The notes beneath the pieces are model-generated. The model did no database searches and had not been told where the DNA came from. It saw only the letters and a list, made by a program, of their open reading frames with translations. A stretch of DNA of 64,000 nt from Marinobacter sp. S6332 (lineage in GTDB: Bacteria; Pseudomonadota; Gammaproteobacteria; Pseudomonadales; Oleiphilaceae): contig NZ_JALKAP010000004.1 in NCBI RefSeq assembly GCF_023016045.1, positions 1 through 64,000 of the forward strand. The letters are read 5' to 3'. Position numbers and translations under genes: made by a program. Positions 18,296-27,009 of the stretch are shown here, in pieces (within the stretch, counting starts at the first letter, position 1; the number at the start of each line of letters is the position of its first letter).

Positions 18296-18330
18296 TTGAC
18301 AAAAAGCCTGTGAACTCGTGACAAAAAAGC
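18296..18330. repeat. Direct repeat TGACAAAAAGC, two copies 22 bases apart
   Basis: TGACAAAAAGC (18297-18307) and TGACAAAAAAGC (18319-18330) are spaced two helical turns apart in the 243-base gap before the small exported protein. The arrangement could be an operator or part of a promoter (the first copy contains TTGACA). No other gene is seen in 18193-18435; GTTTATTAATAAAC near 18204 is palindromic but weak as a terminator. Confidence 0.35.
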
Positions 18331-18435
18331 GGTGTCATTGCGCGTCGTTTCACATTATTTTGCAGCTCAAGGGTTAGACTTTGGCCTAGGGTATGAGTAA
18401 ACTTCCATTCCGTTTAAGAGGTCGCCTTAAGTATC

Positions 18436-18765
18436 ATGATTATCCGCATTTTTGTCGCATTGCTTGTTCTCAACGTCGCCGCGTTTGTTGTTCGCGCCGA
18501 TGCGTCTGAGCGCGCGTTCAAGGCGACAAACGAAACCATGACCGTTGAAGATGTCTACGAGCTTCAACAGCGGGTTTCCGGCGATATTGACGAAGACGAT
18601 TCAGATACTATTGCCGTTGCCGAAATCGGTTCCCGCTTGTTGAGTCTTTCTCTGGTGCATTCAAGCAGCACCGGCAAGCATTATGCCTCCCAGCCAGCTC
18701 AGGCTGATCACGGCATAGCGTTATTGAATGAGGGCGCTTGCCTCAATCTTAAGTGGAATTTCTGA
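18436..18765 (+). CDS. Small exported protein of unknown function
   Basis: A 109-residue frame with a convincing N-terminal signal peptide (MIIRIFVALLVLNVAAFVVRADA, probable cleavage after ADA). The mature part starts SERAFKATNETMTVEDVYEL, has an acidic patch (GDIDEDDSDT), then serine-rich neutral sequence and a single cysteine near the end. I recognise no family. Coding support comes from the signal peptide and the length; the ribosome site is weak (AGAGG, too far upstream). Genes on both sides are separated from it by about 200 bases, so it is probably monocistronic. Confidence 0.55.
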   Translation: MIIRIFVALLVLNVAAFVVRADASERAFKATNETMTVEDVYELQQRVSGDIDEDDSDTIAVAEIGSRLLSLSLVHSSSTGKHYASQPAQADHGIALLNEGACLNLKWNF

Positions 18766-18979
18766 TTCTCTAGTCCGCAACACTCTGGCTCTTTCTTCTC
18801 TTAGCATTTTCCCCCTCTTTTTGCTCTTAACTGCTTTCTGTACGCTCTGTAAAGTCTATTTTTGACAATACATAGGTTTAACGCAGGATTCATGATCTGG
18901 TGCATTGTTTGAGTGCATCTGTCATGTGATGATTCTTTAACAGGTAGTCACATGTCGAATGATCAATGAGGATCTTTGT

Positions 18980-21190
18980 ATGGCGGTAAACAGCAGACAG
19001 CGCGTGAACAGCACAGAGCGTTGCGTGGATGAAGTCATCCGCCGAGTAGGTAAGACCATTAACTTAGGGTTGCCTTTGGGGTTGGGAAAACCCGTCCGCT
19101 TGGTGAATGCGCTTTATCAGCGGGCAAAGGACGATCCTGAGATAAAACTGCACATTTTTACTGCCCTCTCATTATTGGCGCCTGTAGGAAGTTCTTCTTT
19201 AGAAAAGCGCTTTATGGGCCCCTTTGCAGAACGCCTTTATGGCGGGATTCCGGAACTGCAATATGCCCGGGATGTAAGCGACAACTGCTTGCCCCATAAT
19301 GTGCAAGTATCGGAGTTTTTCTTCAAGGCTGGCAGTTATCTCAATAATCGCAGTCAGCAGCGCCACTATGTGTCCACCAATTATACCCATGCCGCACGTG
19401 ATCTTATGGATTTAGGGGTTAACGTGGTGGCGCAAATGATAGCGCCGGGCGAGCTGCATGATGCACCGGGCATGGTAAGCCTGAGCTGCAACCCCGATCT
19501 GAGTATAGATTTGCTGCCAATGCTGAGGGAGCGCGAGGCGGCGGGAAGCCCGGTGGCTGTGGTGGGAGAAATCAATCGCCAGTTACCCTGGTTCGGACGT
19601 GATGCTGCGGTTGCTGAAGACGAATTTGATATGGTGTTCGAGCACCAAGCCTCTGAGTACCCGCTGTTTTCCGCACCTCAGATGGCCATCAGCCCGGCAG
19701 ATCATCTAATCGGCTTTTATGCCAGCACCCTGTTGAAGGACGGCGGCACCTTGCAAGTAGGCATAGGTTCTCTTGGGGCGGCCCTTGTACACAGTGCCAT
19801 TTTGCGCCACAAGAACAACGAAGCCTGGCGGGCGGTTTTCGACTATTTGAAAGTTGCCGAGAACTTTCCGCTGGCGGAAAAGGAAGGTGGTACTGGGCCG
19901 TTCGAAAAAGGCCTTTATGGCTGTAGCGAGATGATGGTCGACGGCTTTCTTTATCTGATGGAAGCGGGTGTTATCCGGCGTGAGGTCTATGACCATGCCG
20001 ACCTGCAAACTCTCATCAACAGCGGTGAGATTGATGGGCAGATTTCCGTTGCTACCCTTGATGTCCTGCGCAGGGAAGGGTTGATTGACTCGCCCATGCG
20101 GGCACGCGACGTAGCTTGGCTGCGGCGATATGGCATTCTCCGTGAAACAGTCGAGTTCAAGGGTGGTAGATTAAAGGTAGGCGATCACTCGCTAAATGCC
20201 GATCTGGATGATCCAGAGGCGAGAGGGGCGATAGAAACTCTGGCTCTTGGCGAGCGGCTCGTTGGTGGCGTTGCTATGCACGGCGGTTTCTACGTGGGCC
20301 CGCAAAAATTCTACCAGTCCCTGCGGGAGCTTTCCGATGAGGAACGAAACCGCATTTGCATGACCAGCGTTAACTATATAAATCACCTCTACGACCATCC
20401 GTTCGGTAATCAAAGACTTAAAGCGGCCCAGCGGATACACAGCCGGTTTATCAATACAGCCATAATGTACACGCTTAGCGGTGCTGCTGTATCTGACGGG
20501 CTTGAAGATGGCCGGGTGCTCAGCGGTGTGGGCGGCCAGTATAATTTTGTCTCCATGGCCCACGAGTTGCCGGGCGCCCGCTCAATTATTGCACTGCGCA
20601 GTTGTCGAAATACCGGGGGCAAGGCGGTGTCTAATATCGTGTTCAATTATGGCCACTGCACGATTCCGCGCCACCTGCGGGATGTGGTCATTACCGAATA
20701 CGGTATTGCTGATCTGCGCGGCCAGTCGGATGAGCAGGTTTATCTGCGCCTGATACGCATCGCTGATTCACGCTTCCAGCCGGATCTACTCGAAAAGGCG
20801 CAGAAGGCCGGTAAGGTAGACAAGAACTTCCAGTTACCGGCCAGTTGGCTGAACAATACGCCGGAGGCTATCGGTAAGGCATTTGCTGGTGCTGGCGATA
20901 AAGACTGGTTCCCCGCCTTTCCTTTTGGTCGGGATTTTACCGATCAAGAGCTGAAATTGGGTAAAGCGCTAAAAAGGCTGAAGGCGGAAACGGCGACTAG
21001 TCGTGGTAAAATATCGACTCTATTGCAAGCTGTTCAAGCCAAAGATGAGCAAGGGCGTTATGCTGAACTACTCCAGCGAATGGGGTTGCATCAACCCTCG
21101 GGCCTGCGTGAAAAGCTGGATCAACGCCTTGTGATCCATGGTTTGCAACTTACTGAAAATCCATCAGACACAGGAAGTTCAAAAGCCTGA
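18980..21190 (+). CDS. Acetyl-CoA hydrolase/transferase family protein
   Basis: A 736-residue protein of the acetyl-CoA hydrolase/CoA-transferase family. The family's CoA-transferase signatures are present: LQVGIGSLGAALVHS in the first domain, and in the second SGVGGQYNFV, ALRSCRNTGGKAVSNIV and VVITEYGIADLRGQ. Members move CoA between acetyl-CoA and carboxylates such as succinate, or hydrolyse acetyl-CoA; the partner acid is not evident. Start placed at ATG 18980, preceded by TGAGGATC at good spacing; an in-frame ATG at 18959 lacks a site. The stop shares one base with the start of the SlyD-like gene (TGATG), so the two are coupled. Confidence 0.85.
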   Translation: MAVNSRQRVNSTERCVDEVIRRVGKTINLGLPLGLGKPVRLVNALYQRAKDDPEIKLHIFTALSLLAPVGSSSLEKRFMGPFAERLYGGIPELQYARDVSDNCLPHNVQVSEFFFKAGSYLNNRSQQRHYVSTNYTHAARDLMDLGVNVVAQMIAPGELHDAPGMVSLSCNPDLSIDLLPMLREREAAGSPVAVVGEINRQLPWFGRDAAVAEDEFDMVFEHQASEYPLFSAPQMAISPADHLIGFYASTLLKDGGTLQVGIGSLGAALVHSAILRHKNNEAWRAVFDYLKVAENFPLAEKEGGTGPFEKGLYGCSEMMVDGFLYLMEAGVIRREVYDHADLQTLINSGEIDGQISVATLDVLRREGLIDSPMRARDVAWLRRYGILRETVEFKGGRLKVGDHSLNADLDDPEARGAIETLALGERLVGGVAMHGGFYVGPQKFYQSLRELSDEERNRICMTSVNYINHLYDHPFGNQRLKAAQRIHSRFINTAIMYTLSGAAVSDGLEDGRVLSGVGGQYNFVSMAHELPGARSIIALRSCRNTGGKAVSNIVFNYGHCTIPRHLRDVVITEYGIADLRGQSDEQVYLRLIRIADSRFQPDLLEKAQKAGKVDKNFQLPASWLNNTPEAIGKAFAGAGDKDWFPAFPFGRDFTDQELKLGKALKRLKAETATSRGKISTLLQAVQAKDEQGRYAELLQRMGLHQPSGLREKLDQRLVIHGLQLTENPSDTGSSKA

Positions 21191-21663
21191 TGCAAGCTCC
21201 TCAAGAAAAACCTGACGTTTTTACGGTTCACTATGTTTTGAAGAATAAGCTCGGCGAGCTGGTCGACACATCTGAGGGCGGTGAGCCTTTACATTTTTTG
21301 TACGGCAGCCCCGATGTCATCAAGGGTATTCAGGAGGCTGTGAAAGACCGCAACGCGGGAGACTGTTTGGAGGTTACTGTACCTCCGTCCATGGCCTACG
21401 GTGAGCACAGGGAGGATTTGGTCCGCAAGGTGCCGCGCTCGATGTTTGAGGGGGTAGAAAACCTGCGCGTCGGTATGAAGTTTCAGACCAACACCGGCGA
21501 TAATGCTCAAATTGTCCAGGTTATGGGAATCGACGGCAATCTTATTCGAATTGACGCCAATCACCCGCTTGCAGGCTTTACTCTGTATTTCGATTTGGAA
21601 ATCATTGAGCGCCGCGCAGCAACTGCCGATGAAATTGCTCAGGGCCGACCACTTTTCGAGTGA
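21190..21663 (+). CDS. SlyD-like FKBP-type peptidyl-prolyl isomerase
   Basis: A 157-residue protein with the SlyD fold: an FKBP core (FTVHYVLKNKLGELVDTSEGGEPLHFLYG and GDCLEVTVPPSMAYGEHRED) interrupted by an insert-in-flap chaperone domain (VRKVPRSMFEGVENLRVGMKF through DANHPLAGFTLYFDLEI). It lacks the His/Cys-rich metal-binding tail of E. coli SlyD. It should speed proline isomerisation and assist folding. Coupling to the acetyl-CoA hydrolase gene by TGATG is unusual and may only be operon economy. Confidence 0.88.
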   Translation: MQAPQEKPDVFTVHYVLKNKLGELVDTSEGGEPLHFLYGSPDVIKGIQEAVKDRNAGDCLEVTVPPSMAYGEHREDLVRKVPRSMFEGVENLRVGMKFQTNTGDNAQIVQVMGIDGNLIRIDANHPLAGFTLYFDLEIIERRAATADEIAQGRPLFE

Positions 21664-21754
21664 GTTGGCTTTTTTAGGGGGCAGCATCTAGAGTCTATCG
21701 TTTGTAATTGGGTGTAACCGCAGTGTAGTTCCATGTATATTTCTGAATAGCATG

Positions 21755-21760
21755 TATAAT
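21755..21760 (+). promoter_or_regulatory. -10 element upstream of the RstA-like regulator
   Basis: A perfect TATAAT lies 72 bases before the response-regulator start, after the SlyD-like stop. No good -35 is seen at 16-18 bases, so an activator may be needed. Tentative. Confidence 0.35.
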
Positions 21761-21831
21761 TACGGTTACATCAGGTTGCCTGCGCCGTCGGTTACAGGCA
21801 AAAAACTGAACCCGGAAAAATAAAATCAGAG

Positions 21832-22569
21832 ATGGATCCCGTGGAACAGACAAACGAAAGTTGGCGAATTCTTATTGTCGAAGATGACGAGCGGCTGGCC
21901 GAGTTGACCCGTGAATACCTTGAAAGCAATGGCCTGACTGTGTCACTCGAAACCCATGGAAGTCCCGCTGTGGAGCGAATCCGCAACGAGCAACCAGATC
22001 TTGTCGTACTTGATTTGATGTTGCCCGGTGAAGATGGTCTTTCCATTTGTCGGCGTGTGAGGCCGTTTTATTCTGGCCCTATCATCATGCTTACTGCACG
22101 CACTGATGATCTGGATCAGGTGCTTGGTCTTGAGATGGGAGCGGATGATTACATCAGCAAGCCCGTTAAGCCCCGCGTGTTACTGGCGAGAATACGCGCC
22201 ATGTTGCGGCGTGTTACGGAAAATGCGCAAAATAGTGCAGAAGAAGTGAGCGGCGAAGAGCCTTCACGTCTTCAGTTCAACGATCTAATTGTGGATCGCG
22301 CTATGCGCGAGGCTTGGCTTGGCGAAGACAGCATAGATTTGACCAGTGCCGAGTTCGATCTGCTTTGGCTGCTGTCCAGTAATGCTGGGCGAGTGTTGAG
22401 CCGGGAAGAGATCTTCACTGCCTTGCGGGGTATTGAATACGATGGTCAGGATAGATCGATTGACGTTCGAGTATCCCGAATTCGCCCAAAAATTGGCGAT
22501 GACCCTGTTCACCCTCGCAGGATTAAGACCGTTCGAAGCAAAGGCTACCTGTTTGTGAAGGAAGTCTGA
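21832..22569 (+). CDS. RstA-like OmpR-family response regulator
   Basis: A 245-residue regulator: receiver domain (about 12-127) with IVEDDERL, phosphoacceptor D in LVVLDLMLPGEDG and K in SKPVKP, then a winged-helix DNA-binding domain (about 150-242) with LTSAEFDLLWLLSSNAGRVLSR and DVRVSRIRPKI, ending IKTVRSKGYLFV. The closest named family I recognise is RstA. It pairs with the kinase gene 64 bases downstream. Its target genes are unknown. Confidence 0.85.
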   Translation: MDPVEQTNESWRILIVEDDERLAELTREYLESNGLTVSLETHGSPAVERIRNEQPDLVVLDLMLPGEDGLSICRRVRPFYSGPIIMLTARTDDLDQVLGLEMGADDYISKPVKPRVLLARIRAMLRRVTENAQNSAEEVSGEEPSRLQFNDLIVDRAMREAWLGEDSIDLTSAEFDLLWLLSSNAGRVLSREEIFTALRGIEYDGQDRSIDVRVSRIRPKIGDDPVHPRRIKTVRSKGYLFVKEV

Positions 22570-22633
22570 CGATTCAGTCTTTTGCATCGGTACGGTTGTC
22601 TCGGCCGATGCTTCCTTGCCAGGGTTCTCCGAC

Positions 22634-24202
22634 ATGCCCCTGAACTTTTTCCTCAAATTATATGCCCGCCTTGCTGGCCTTACGGCACTGGTAATACTCC
22701 TCTGTATTGTCTTGTTTGTCGGCATAAACTCCGTGCGTTCACAGTTCTGGCATGAACGTTTTGCCGAGCCGTTGATGCGCTGGCTGGCGTCTTCGCCGGC
22801 ACCGGAACAACAGTATCACTGGCTGACCCCCGAGTATGGGTTTCAGGTTGTAGACGCAGGAGACCCGCCACTCTCACCAGTGATTCGAGAACGCTTGGGG
22901 TATGGTCAGGTTGTTGCGGTTGAAGGCAGCCTGGGTTATCGGTTTTTGATAAGCGGATTTCATGGCGAAGCATTGCAACTTAGAGCTTCCCAGCCCTATC
23001 GCGATATAGCCAACGTGTCTGCACAGGTAATGCGGGTTTATCTTGATTCTGTCGGATTAGATGAGCGAGAGGAAGCTATTGAGCGCCTTTCAGAAAGTTT
23101 GAAGGCGCGTGTTCGGAGAGTGCAGAGCCCGGCAGCCTTGCCTGATGATGAGGTTCTCGAACGAGTGTACCGCCAAGGCTCGGCTTTTTACTACGACAAC
23201 CAAGTAGCGCGGGTGCTTTTGCAGTTGGCAGATGGCGAGCTCGTTCTGGTTTCTGTGCCAGCAGCGTTCAATCTCTGGGCATGGCCGGTCATCTTGTTAT
23301 TGTTGGTGGTGTCCGGAAGTGTTTTGGCGTTGGCCTTGTTTTTTGTGCTACGAGGCCTGGACAGTAATCTCCGTAAAGTAGAGTCCGTGGCGGTGCGTAT
23401 TGCTCGGGGGGAGATGGGTGCTCGAGTGGAATCTGGTGAAGGCAGTATTGTCTCCCGATTGGCTGCCGCCTTTAATGGCATGGCGGAGCATATACAGCGT
23501 CTTGTAGACGTTCAGCGTGAAATGATCCATGCGGTGTCCCACGAATTACGAACACCGGTTGCGCGCATACGCTTTGGCGTACAGATGATAGAGGATTGTC
23601 AGGGCCAAAAGGCCCTCCAGAAACAGCTTGATGGCATTGATGGCGATATTCAGGAGTTGGATGAGCTTATTGATGAAATCCTGACCTATGCTCGCCTCGA
23701 ACAGGGTGGCCCTGTGTTTTCCCTCGAAGAAGCGTCCGTAACCGACATTGTTAAGCAGGTAGTAACCGAGCAGCAGCTTGTGCGCCCGGCTCTTAGCATC
23801 GTGGGCGAAATTGATGAGGCTTCCGAGCAATTAGCCATGGCCGATGTTGAGCCGCGCTATATTCATCGCGCTGTACAGAACCTAGTGGGTAATGCAGGGC
23901 GCTATGCTTCGGGCAAGGTGCTTGTTCGGTGCAGTATCGACGAGGATCATTGTCGGGTTGATGTCGAGGACGATGGCCCGGGCATCCCCGAAGATGAGTG
24001 GGAGAAGGTTTTCACTGCCTTCGCTCGACTTGACGACAGTCGAACCCGTACCTCTGGTGGATACGGGCTTGGTTTATCCATTGTACGAAGAATTCTTTAC
24101 TGGCATAACGGGCAGGCGTTTGTGAGCCGAAGTGATAGCCTTGGTGGTGCACGCTTTAGTTTGGTCTGGCCCCGCAAAAAACCGATAGAGTCAGGGCTAT
24201 AG
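22634..24202 (+). CDS. RstB-like sensor histidine kinase
   Basis: A 522-residue membrane kinase from ATG 22634 (MPLNFFLKLYARLAG); TTG at 22616 is an alternative. Two membrane segments (about residues 11-35 and 220-245) bracket a periplasmic domain of some 180 residues. A HAMP region follows (LDSNLRKVESVAVRIARGEM), then HisKA with phosphoacceptor in MIHAVSHELRTPVARIRFG, and HATPase with NLVGNAGRY, VEDDGPGIPE and GGYGLGLSIV. It should phosphorylate the RstA-like regulator encoded upstream. The signal is unknown. Confidence 0.87.
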   Translation: MPLNFFLKLYARLAGLTALVILLCIVLFVGINSVRSQFWHERFAEPLMRWLASSPAPEQQYHWLTPEYGFQVVDAGDPPLSPVIRERLGYGQVVAVEGSLGYRFLISGFHGEALQLRASQPYRDIANVSAQVMRVYLDSVGLDEREEAIERLSESLKARVRRVQSPAALPDDEVLERVYRQGSAFYYDNQVARVLLQLADGELVLVSVPAAFNLWAWPVILLLLVVSGSVLALALFFVLRGLDSNLRKVESVAVRIARGEMGARVESGEGSIVSRLAAAFNGMAEHIQRLVDVQREMIHAVSHELRTPVARIRFGVQMIEDCQGQKALQKQLDGIDGDIQELDELIDEILTYARLEQGGPVFSLEEASVTDIVKQVVTEQQLVRPALSIVGEIDEASEQLAMADVEPRYIHRAVQNLVGNAGRYASGKVLVRCSIDEDHCRVDVEDDGPGIPEDEWEKVFTAFARLDDSRTRTSGGYGLGLSIVRRILYWHNGQAFVSRSDSLGGARFSLVWPRKKPIESGL

Positions 24203-24361
24203 AAAGTTTGTGAAGCAGGTCTCGGGCATTAACCTGATGTAACAAAGCGACTACACAAGTGCTACTGAACGTTTGGCTGGCAACCATGATACTCAAAAGC
24301 GTAAGGGATGACTTTTGAGGTTGTGGTTCTTACGAACTTTCCTTGTTTCATTCGTCATTTG

Positions 24362-24388
24362 AGGGTCGGTTTTCCGACCCTTTTTTTT
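24362..24388 (+). terminator. Strong rho-independent terminator
   Basis: GGGTCGG (24363-24369) and CCGACCC (24374-24380) form a perfect stem with a TTTT loop, extended by one A-T pair and followed by eight T residues. It lies 160 bases beyond the kinase stop codon, leaving a long untranslated stretch (24203-24361) with no recognisable gene. Confidence 0.9.
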
Positions 24389-24434
24389 ACTTCTTTTTTA
24401 GCATCCTTGCATTCATTTCTGTGTCTTTTGCTGA

Positions 24435-25508
24435 TCAGCTATTGCGCTCGAAAGCTATAAGATGGTCGGCTTCTACCCGCACTGGAACTGTCTCGCCCAG
24501 ATGGAAGTCTAAATGGCTTCTGAACAGCGCCTCAAATTCTGTATCCTCAGAGCAACGGAAGCGATAAAGCGTTGAGGTGCCCGCGAAGGTTTTCTCGACA
24601 ACTTTCGGGCGCAAGTTGGAGGCCTCGTCATACACAATGTCATCGGGGCGGATAAGTACATCCACCAGAGTTCCGCTTGGCCACTTGTAAGCTCGGTTGC
24701 CGTGGATGATGCCAAGCTCGGACTCAATGATATCTGGCCCTACGGCCTTCCCCGGGATAAACCCACCTTGCCCCACAAAGCTTGCTACAAAGCGATTTAC
24801 GGGCTCGTGGTATAGGTTATAAGGCACGTCCCATTGTTGGATTTTTCCACTCTGAAGCACTGCGACTTGATCACACATGGCAAAAGCTTCTTGCTGGTCA
24901 TGAGTGACCAGAATGGCACTGATGCCTAAGGTTTTCAGGATCTCGCGAACGTCGAGGCTGAGCCTGCGGCGCAGATCAGTGTCCAGATTGGAAAAGGGCT
25001 CATCAAGCAAAATGAGTGTTGGTTCCGGGGCAAGTGCACGAGCTAATGCAACCCGTTGCTGCTGGCCACCTGAAAGCTCATGGGGATAGTTGTCTGCCAG
25101 ATCCTGTAGGTGAACAACGTGCAGCAGCTCCATAACTTTGTGCCGCTTTTCGGCCTTGTCGAGCCCGCGCAAACCGAAGCCAACGTTGTCGGCAATACTC
25201 AGGTGCGGAAACAGTGCATAGTCCTGAAAAACCATACCGATGCGGCGCTTTTCCGGTGCCAGTGTGCGGCCGGGTAAGCTGATGGGTTGAGACTGCAAGC
25301 GTATCTCGCCGCCAGTTAGCGGAAGAAAGCCTGCCAAAGCCCGCAAAATGGTACTTTTGCCGCATCCGCTAGGCCCCAGCAGGCAACCAATGTCCCCGTG
25401 GCTGAGCGCAAAACTTACATCTTTTACAACGGCGTCGCCGCCATAGCCGCAGGTTAGGTTGTTTACTTCAAGCAACCAGTTGTGGGCGGTAGTATCGGGC
25501 GAACTCAT
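24435..25508 (-). CDS. FbpC/AfuC-like ABC transporter ATP-binding protein
   Basis: A 357-residue ATPase from ATG 25508. Walker A is GPSGCGKST, the signature LSGGQQQRVALARAL, Walker B LILLDEPFSNLD and the switch His in ILVTHDQQEAF. A C-terminal TOBE-like region (about 245-355) includes VLIRPDDIVYDEASNLRPKV. The order matches Fe3+/sulfate-type importers such as FbpC. No permease or binding-protein gene is adjacent, so it must work with parts encoded elsewhere or be an orphan. It starts just after argF ends; the two may be cotranscribed. A longer upstream frame overlaps argF and is not preferred. Confidence 0.85.
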   Translation of the reverse strand: MSSPDTTAHNWLLEVNNLTCGYGGDAVVKDVSFALSHGDIGCLLGPSGCGKSTILRALAGFLPLTGGEIRLQSQPISLPGRTLAPEKRRIGMVFQDYALFPHLSIADNVGFGLRGLDKAEKRHKVMELLHVVHLQDLADNYPHELSGGQQQRVALARALAPEPTLILLDEPFSNLDTDLRRRLSLDVREILKTLGISAILVTHDQQEAFAMCDQVAVLQSGKIQQWDVPYNLYHEPVNRFVASFVGQGGFIPGKAVGPDIIESELGIIHGNRAYKWPSGTLVDVLIRPDDIVYDEASNLRPKVVEKTFAGTSTLYRFRCSEDTEFEALFRSHLDFHLGETVPVRVEADHLIAFERNS

Positions 25509-25513
25509 AGGTT

Positions 25514-26428
25514 TTAGTCCAGGCGGTTCAGAATCAAGAACTCCAGCAGTGCTTTCTGGGCGTGAAGCCGATTTTCGGCCTCGTGCCATATCACTGAGTT
25601 AGGATGCTCGATCATCTCGGCAGAAATTTCCTCGCCACGATGGGCTGGCAAGCAATGCATTAACAGAGCATCTTTATCGGCTACATCCATCAGCGCCTGA
25701 TTGATCTGGTAGTTACTGAAAGCTTTTTCCCGGGCCTTTTGCTCGTCTTCTTGGCCCATGGACGCCCAAACATCAGTGACCAGAAGATTTGCATTGCGCG
25801 CAGCTTCCTCTGGCTCGCGCATCAGTGTAATGCGGTCGCTATGGGCTTTCACCAGCCCTGGAGACGGTTCGTAACCCTCGGGTGTTGCAATGTTTAGATG
25901 AAAATCAAACTGCGTGGCGGCATTGATATAAGAGTGGCACATGTTATTGCCATCACCTATCCAGGCGACGGTGGCGCCGCGAATGCTTCCCCGGTGCTCT
26001 CGATACGTTTGCATGTCAGCCAATAGCTGGCAGGGGTGAAAGTCATCTGTGAGCGCATTGATGACTGGCGCTGTGGAAGCCCGCGCAAACTTTTCAACTG
26101 TGTCGTGGGCGAAGGTGCGAATCATTACCGCATCGACCATGCTGGAGATGACAATGGCGGAGTCTTCAATCGGCTCGCCGCGCCCAAGTTGCGTATCCCG
26201 AGGAGAGAGAAACATCGCGGAGCCGCCCAATTGGGCCATGCCAGCCTCGAAAGAAACCCGGGTGCGGGTTGAGGACTTTTCAAAAATCATCGCCAGCACG
26301 CGATTTTTTAGAGAGTCCCTGACTTTGCCTTGACGCCATTCGTTCCGGAGCTTAGTGCCATGATCTACTAAATTCTCCAATTCGGTTGTAGACATGTCAT
26401 TCAGTGTCAGAAAATGCCTTGCTGCCAT
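25514..26428 (-). CDS. argF: Ornithine carbamoyltransferase
   Basis: A 304-residue enzyme from ATG 26428 ([20 protein letters not shown]), with AAGGTAAGGG upstream; the frame extends further up without family similarity. Carbamoyl-phosphate motif SSTRTR, DDFHPCQ and the ornithine-binding HCLPAHRG are all present. It makes citrulline from ornithine and carbamoyl phosphate in arginine synthesis. An imperfect inverted repeat AGTAT-AA-ATACT lies about 33-45 bases upstream of the start and might be an ArgR-type site, though the match is weak. Confidence 0.96.
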   Translation of the reverse strand: MAARHFLTLNDMSTTELENLVDHGTKLRNEWRQGKVRDSLKNRVLAMIFEKSSTRTRVSFEAGMAQLGGSAMFLSPRDTQLGRGEPIEDSAIVISSMVDAVMIRTFAHDTVEKFARASTAPVINALTDDFHPCQLLADMQTYREHRGSIRGATVAWIGDGNNMCHSYINAATQFDFHLNIATPEGYEPSPGLVKAHSDRITLMREPEEAARNANLLVTDVWASMGQEDEQKAREKAFSNYQINQALMDVADKDALLMHCLPAHRGEEISAEMIEHPNSVIWHEAENRLHAQKALLEFLILNRLD

Positions 26429-26670
26429 GGGATGGCCCTTACCTTGATGAAGCCCTGGGTGAGTATAAATACTGGTGAAAAAAACGGGGGGAACAAGTCT
26501 AGCCCTTCGCGCCAGTGATGACAACGCTGCGGCGCACAGGCTTGTCCTGTATCAAATTGCCGTGTTTGTTGAGGAGCCTAGCCAGCGTGTACAATGGGCG
26601 CCAGTCTGGGTGGGATAAACAGCGCAAACAAGCGCACAGACCGCTCCGTTTTAACCAGAGGTGAATGTTC

Positions 26671-26997
26671 ATGGATATTAACGAAACCATTAAAAATCAA
26701 CTCGCTGAAAACCCGATTATTTTGTACATGAAAGGGTCACCCCAAGCTCCGCAGTGCGGCTTCTCTGCAAAGACCTCTCAGGCGCTAATGGCGTGCGGAG
26801 AGCGTTTTGCATTTGTGAACATTCTTGATAACCAAGAGTTGCGAGAAGGTTTGAAGGTCTATTCAAGCTGGCCGACCTACCCCCAGCTGTATGTTAACGG
26901 TGAGTTAGTTGGCGGCTGTGACATCATTATGGAGATGTCGGAAAACGGTGAGCTGGCTACTCTGGTGAAGGAGGCTGCAAAGCAAGCCGAAGCCTGA
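26671..26997 (+). CDS. grxD: Monothiol glutaredoxin Grx4/GrxD
   Basis: A 108-residue protein from ATG 26671, preceded by AGAGGTGA. The monothiol active site is CGFS in SPQAPQCGFSAKTSQAL, followed by the glutathione-binding WPTYPQLYVNGELVGGCDI. Proteins of this type bind a [2Fe-2S] cluster with glutathione and deliver it during iron-sulfur assembly. The variant QAPQCGFS is typical of the family. It stands alone, divergent from argF and convergent with the TonB-like gene. Confidence 0.96.
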   Translation: MDINETIKNQLAENPIILYMKGSPQAPQCGFSAKTSQALMACGERFAFVNILDNQELREGLKVYSSWPTYPQLYVNGELVGGCDIIMEMSENGELATLVKEAAKQAEA

Positions 26998-27009
26998 GTT
27001 TTTTGCCGA

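Noticed and set aside
18781-18840. Pyrimidine-rich tract after the small exported protein gene
   Set aside because: Low-complexity spacer; it forms no hairpin that I can see and is not a convincing terminator.
24343-24567. A 74-codon plus-strand frame across the terminator at 24362-24388
   Set aside because: Its Phe-rich start comes from the terminator T run, and it overlaps the FbpC-type gene on the other strand.
26459-26475. Inverted repeat AGTAT-AA-ATACT upstream of argF as an ArgR site
   Set aside because: It matches the ArgR consensus only loosely; not enough to call an operator.
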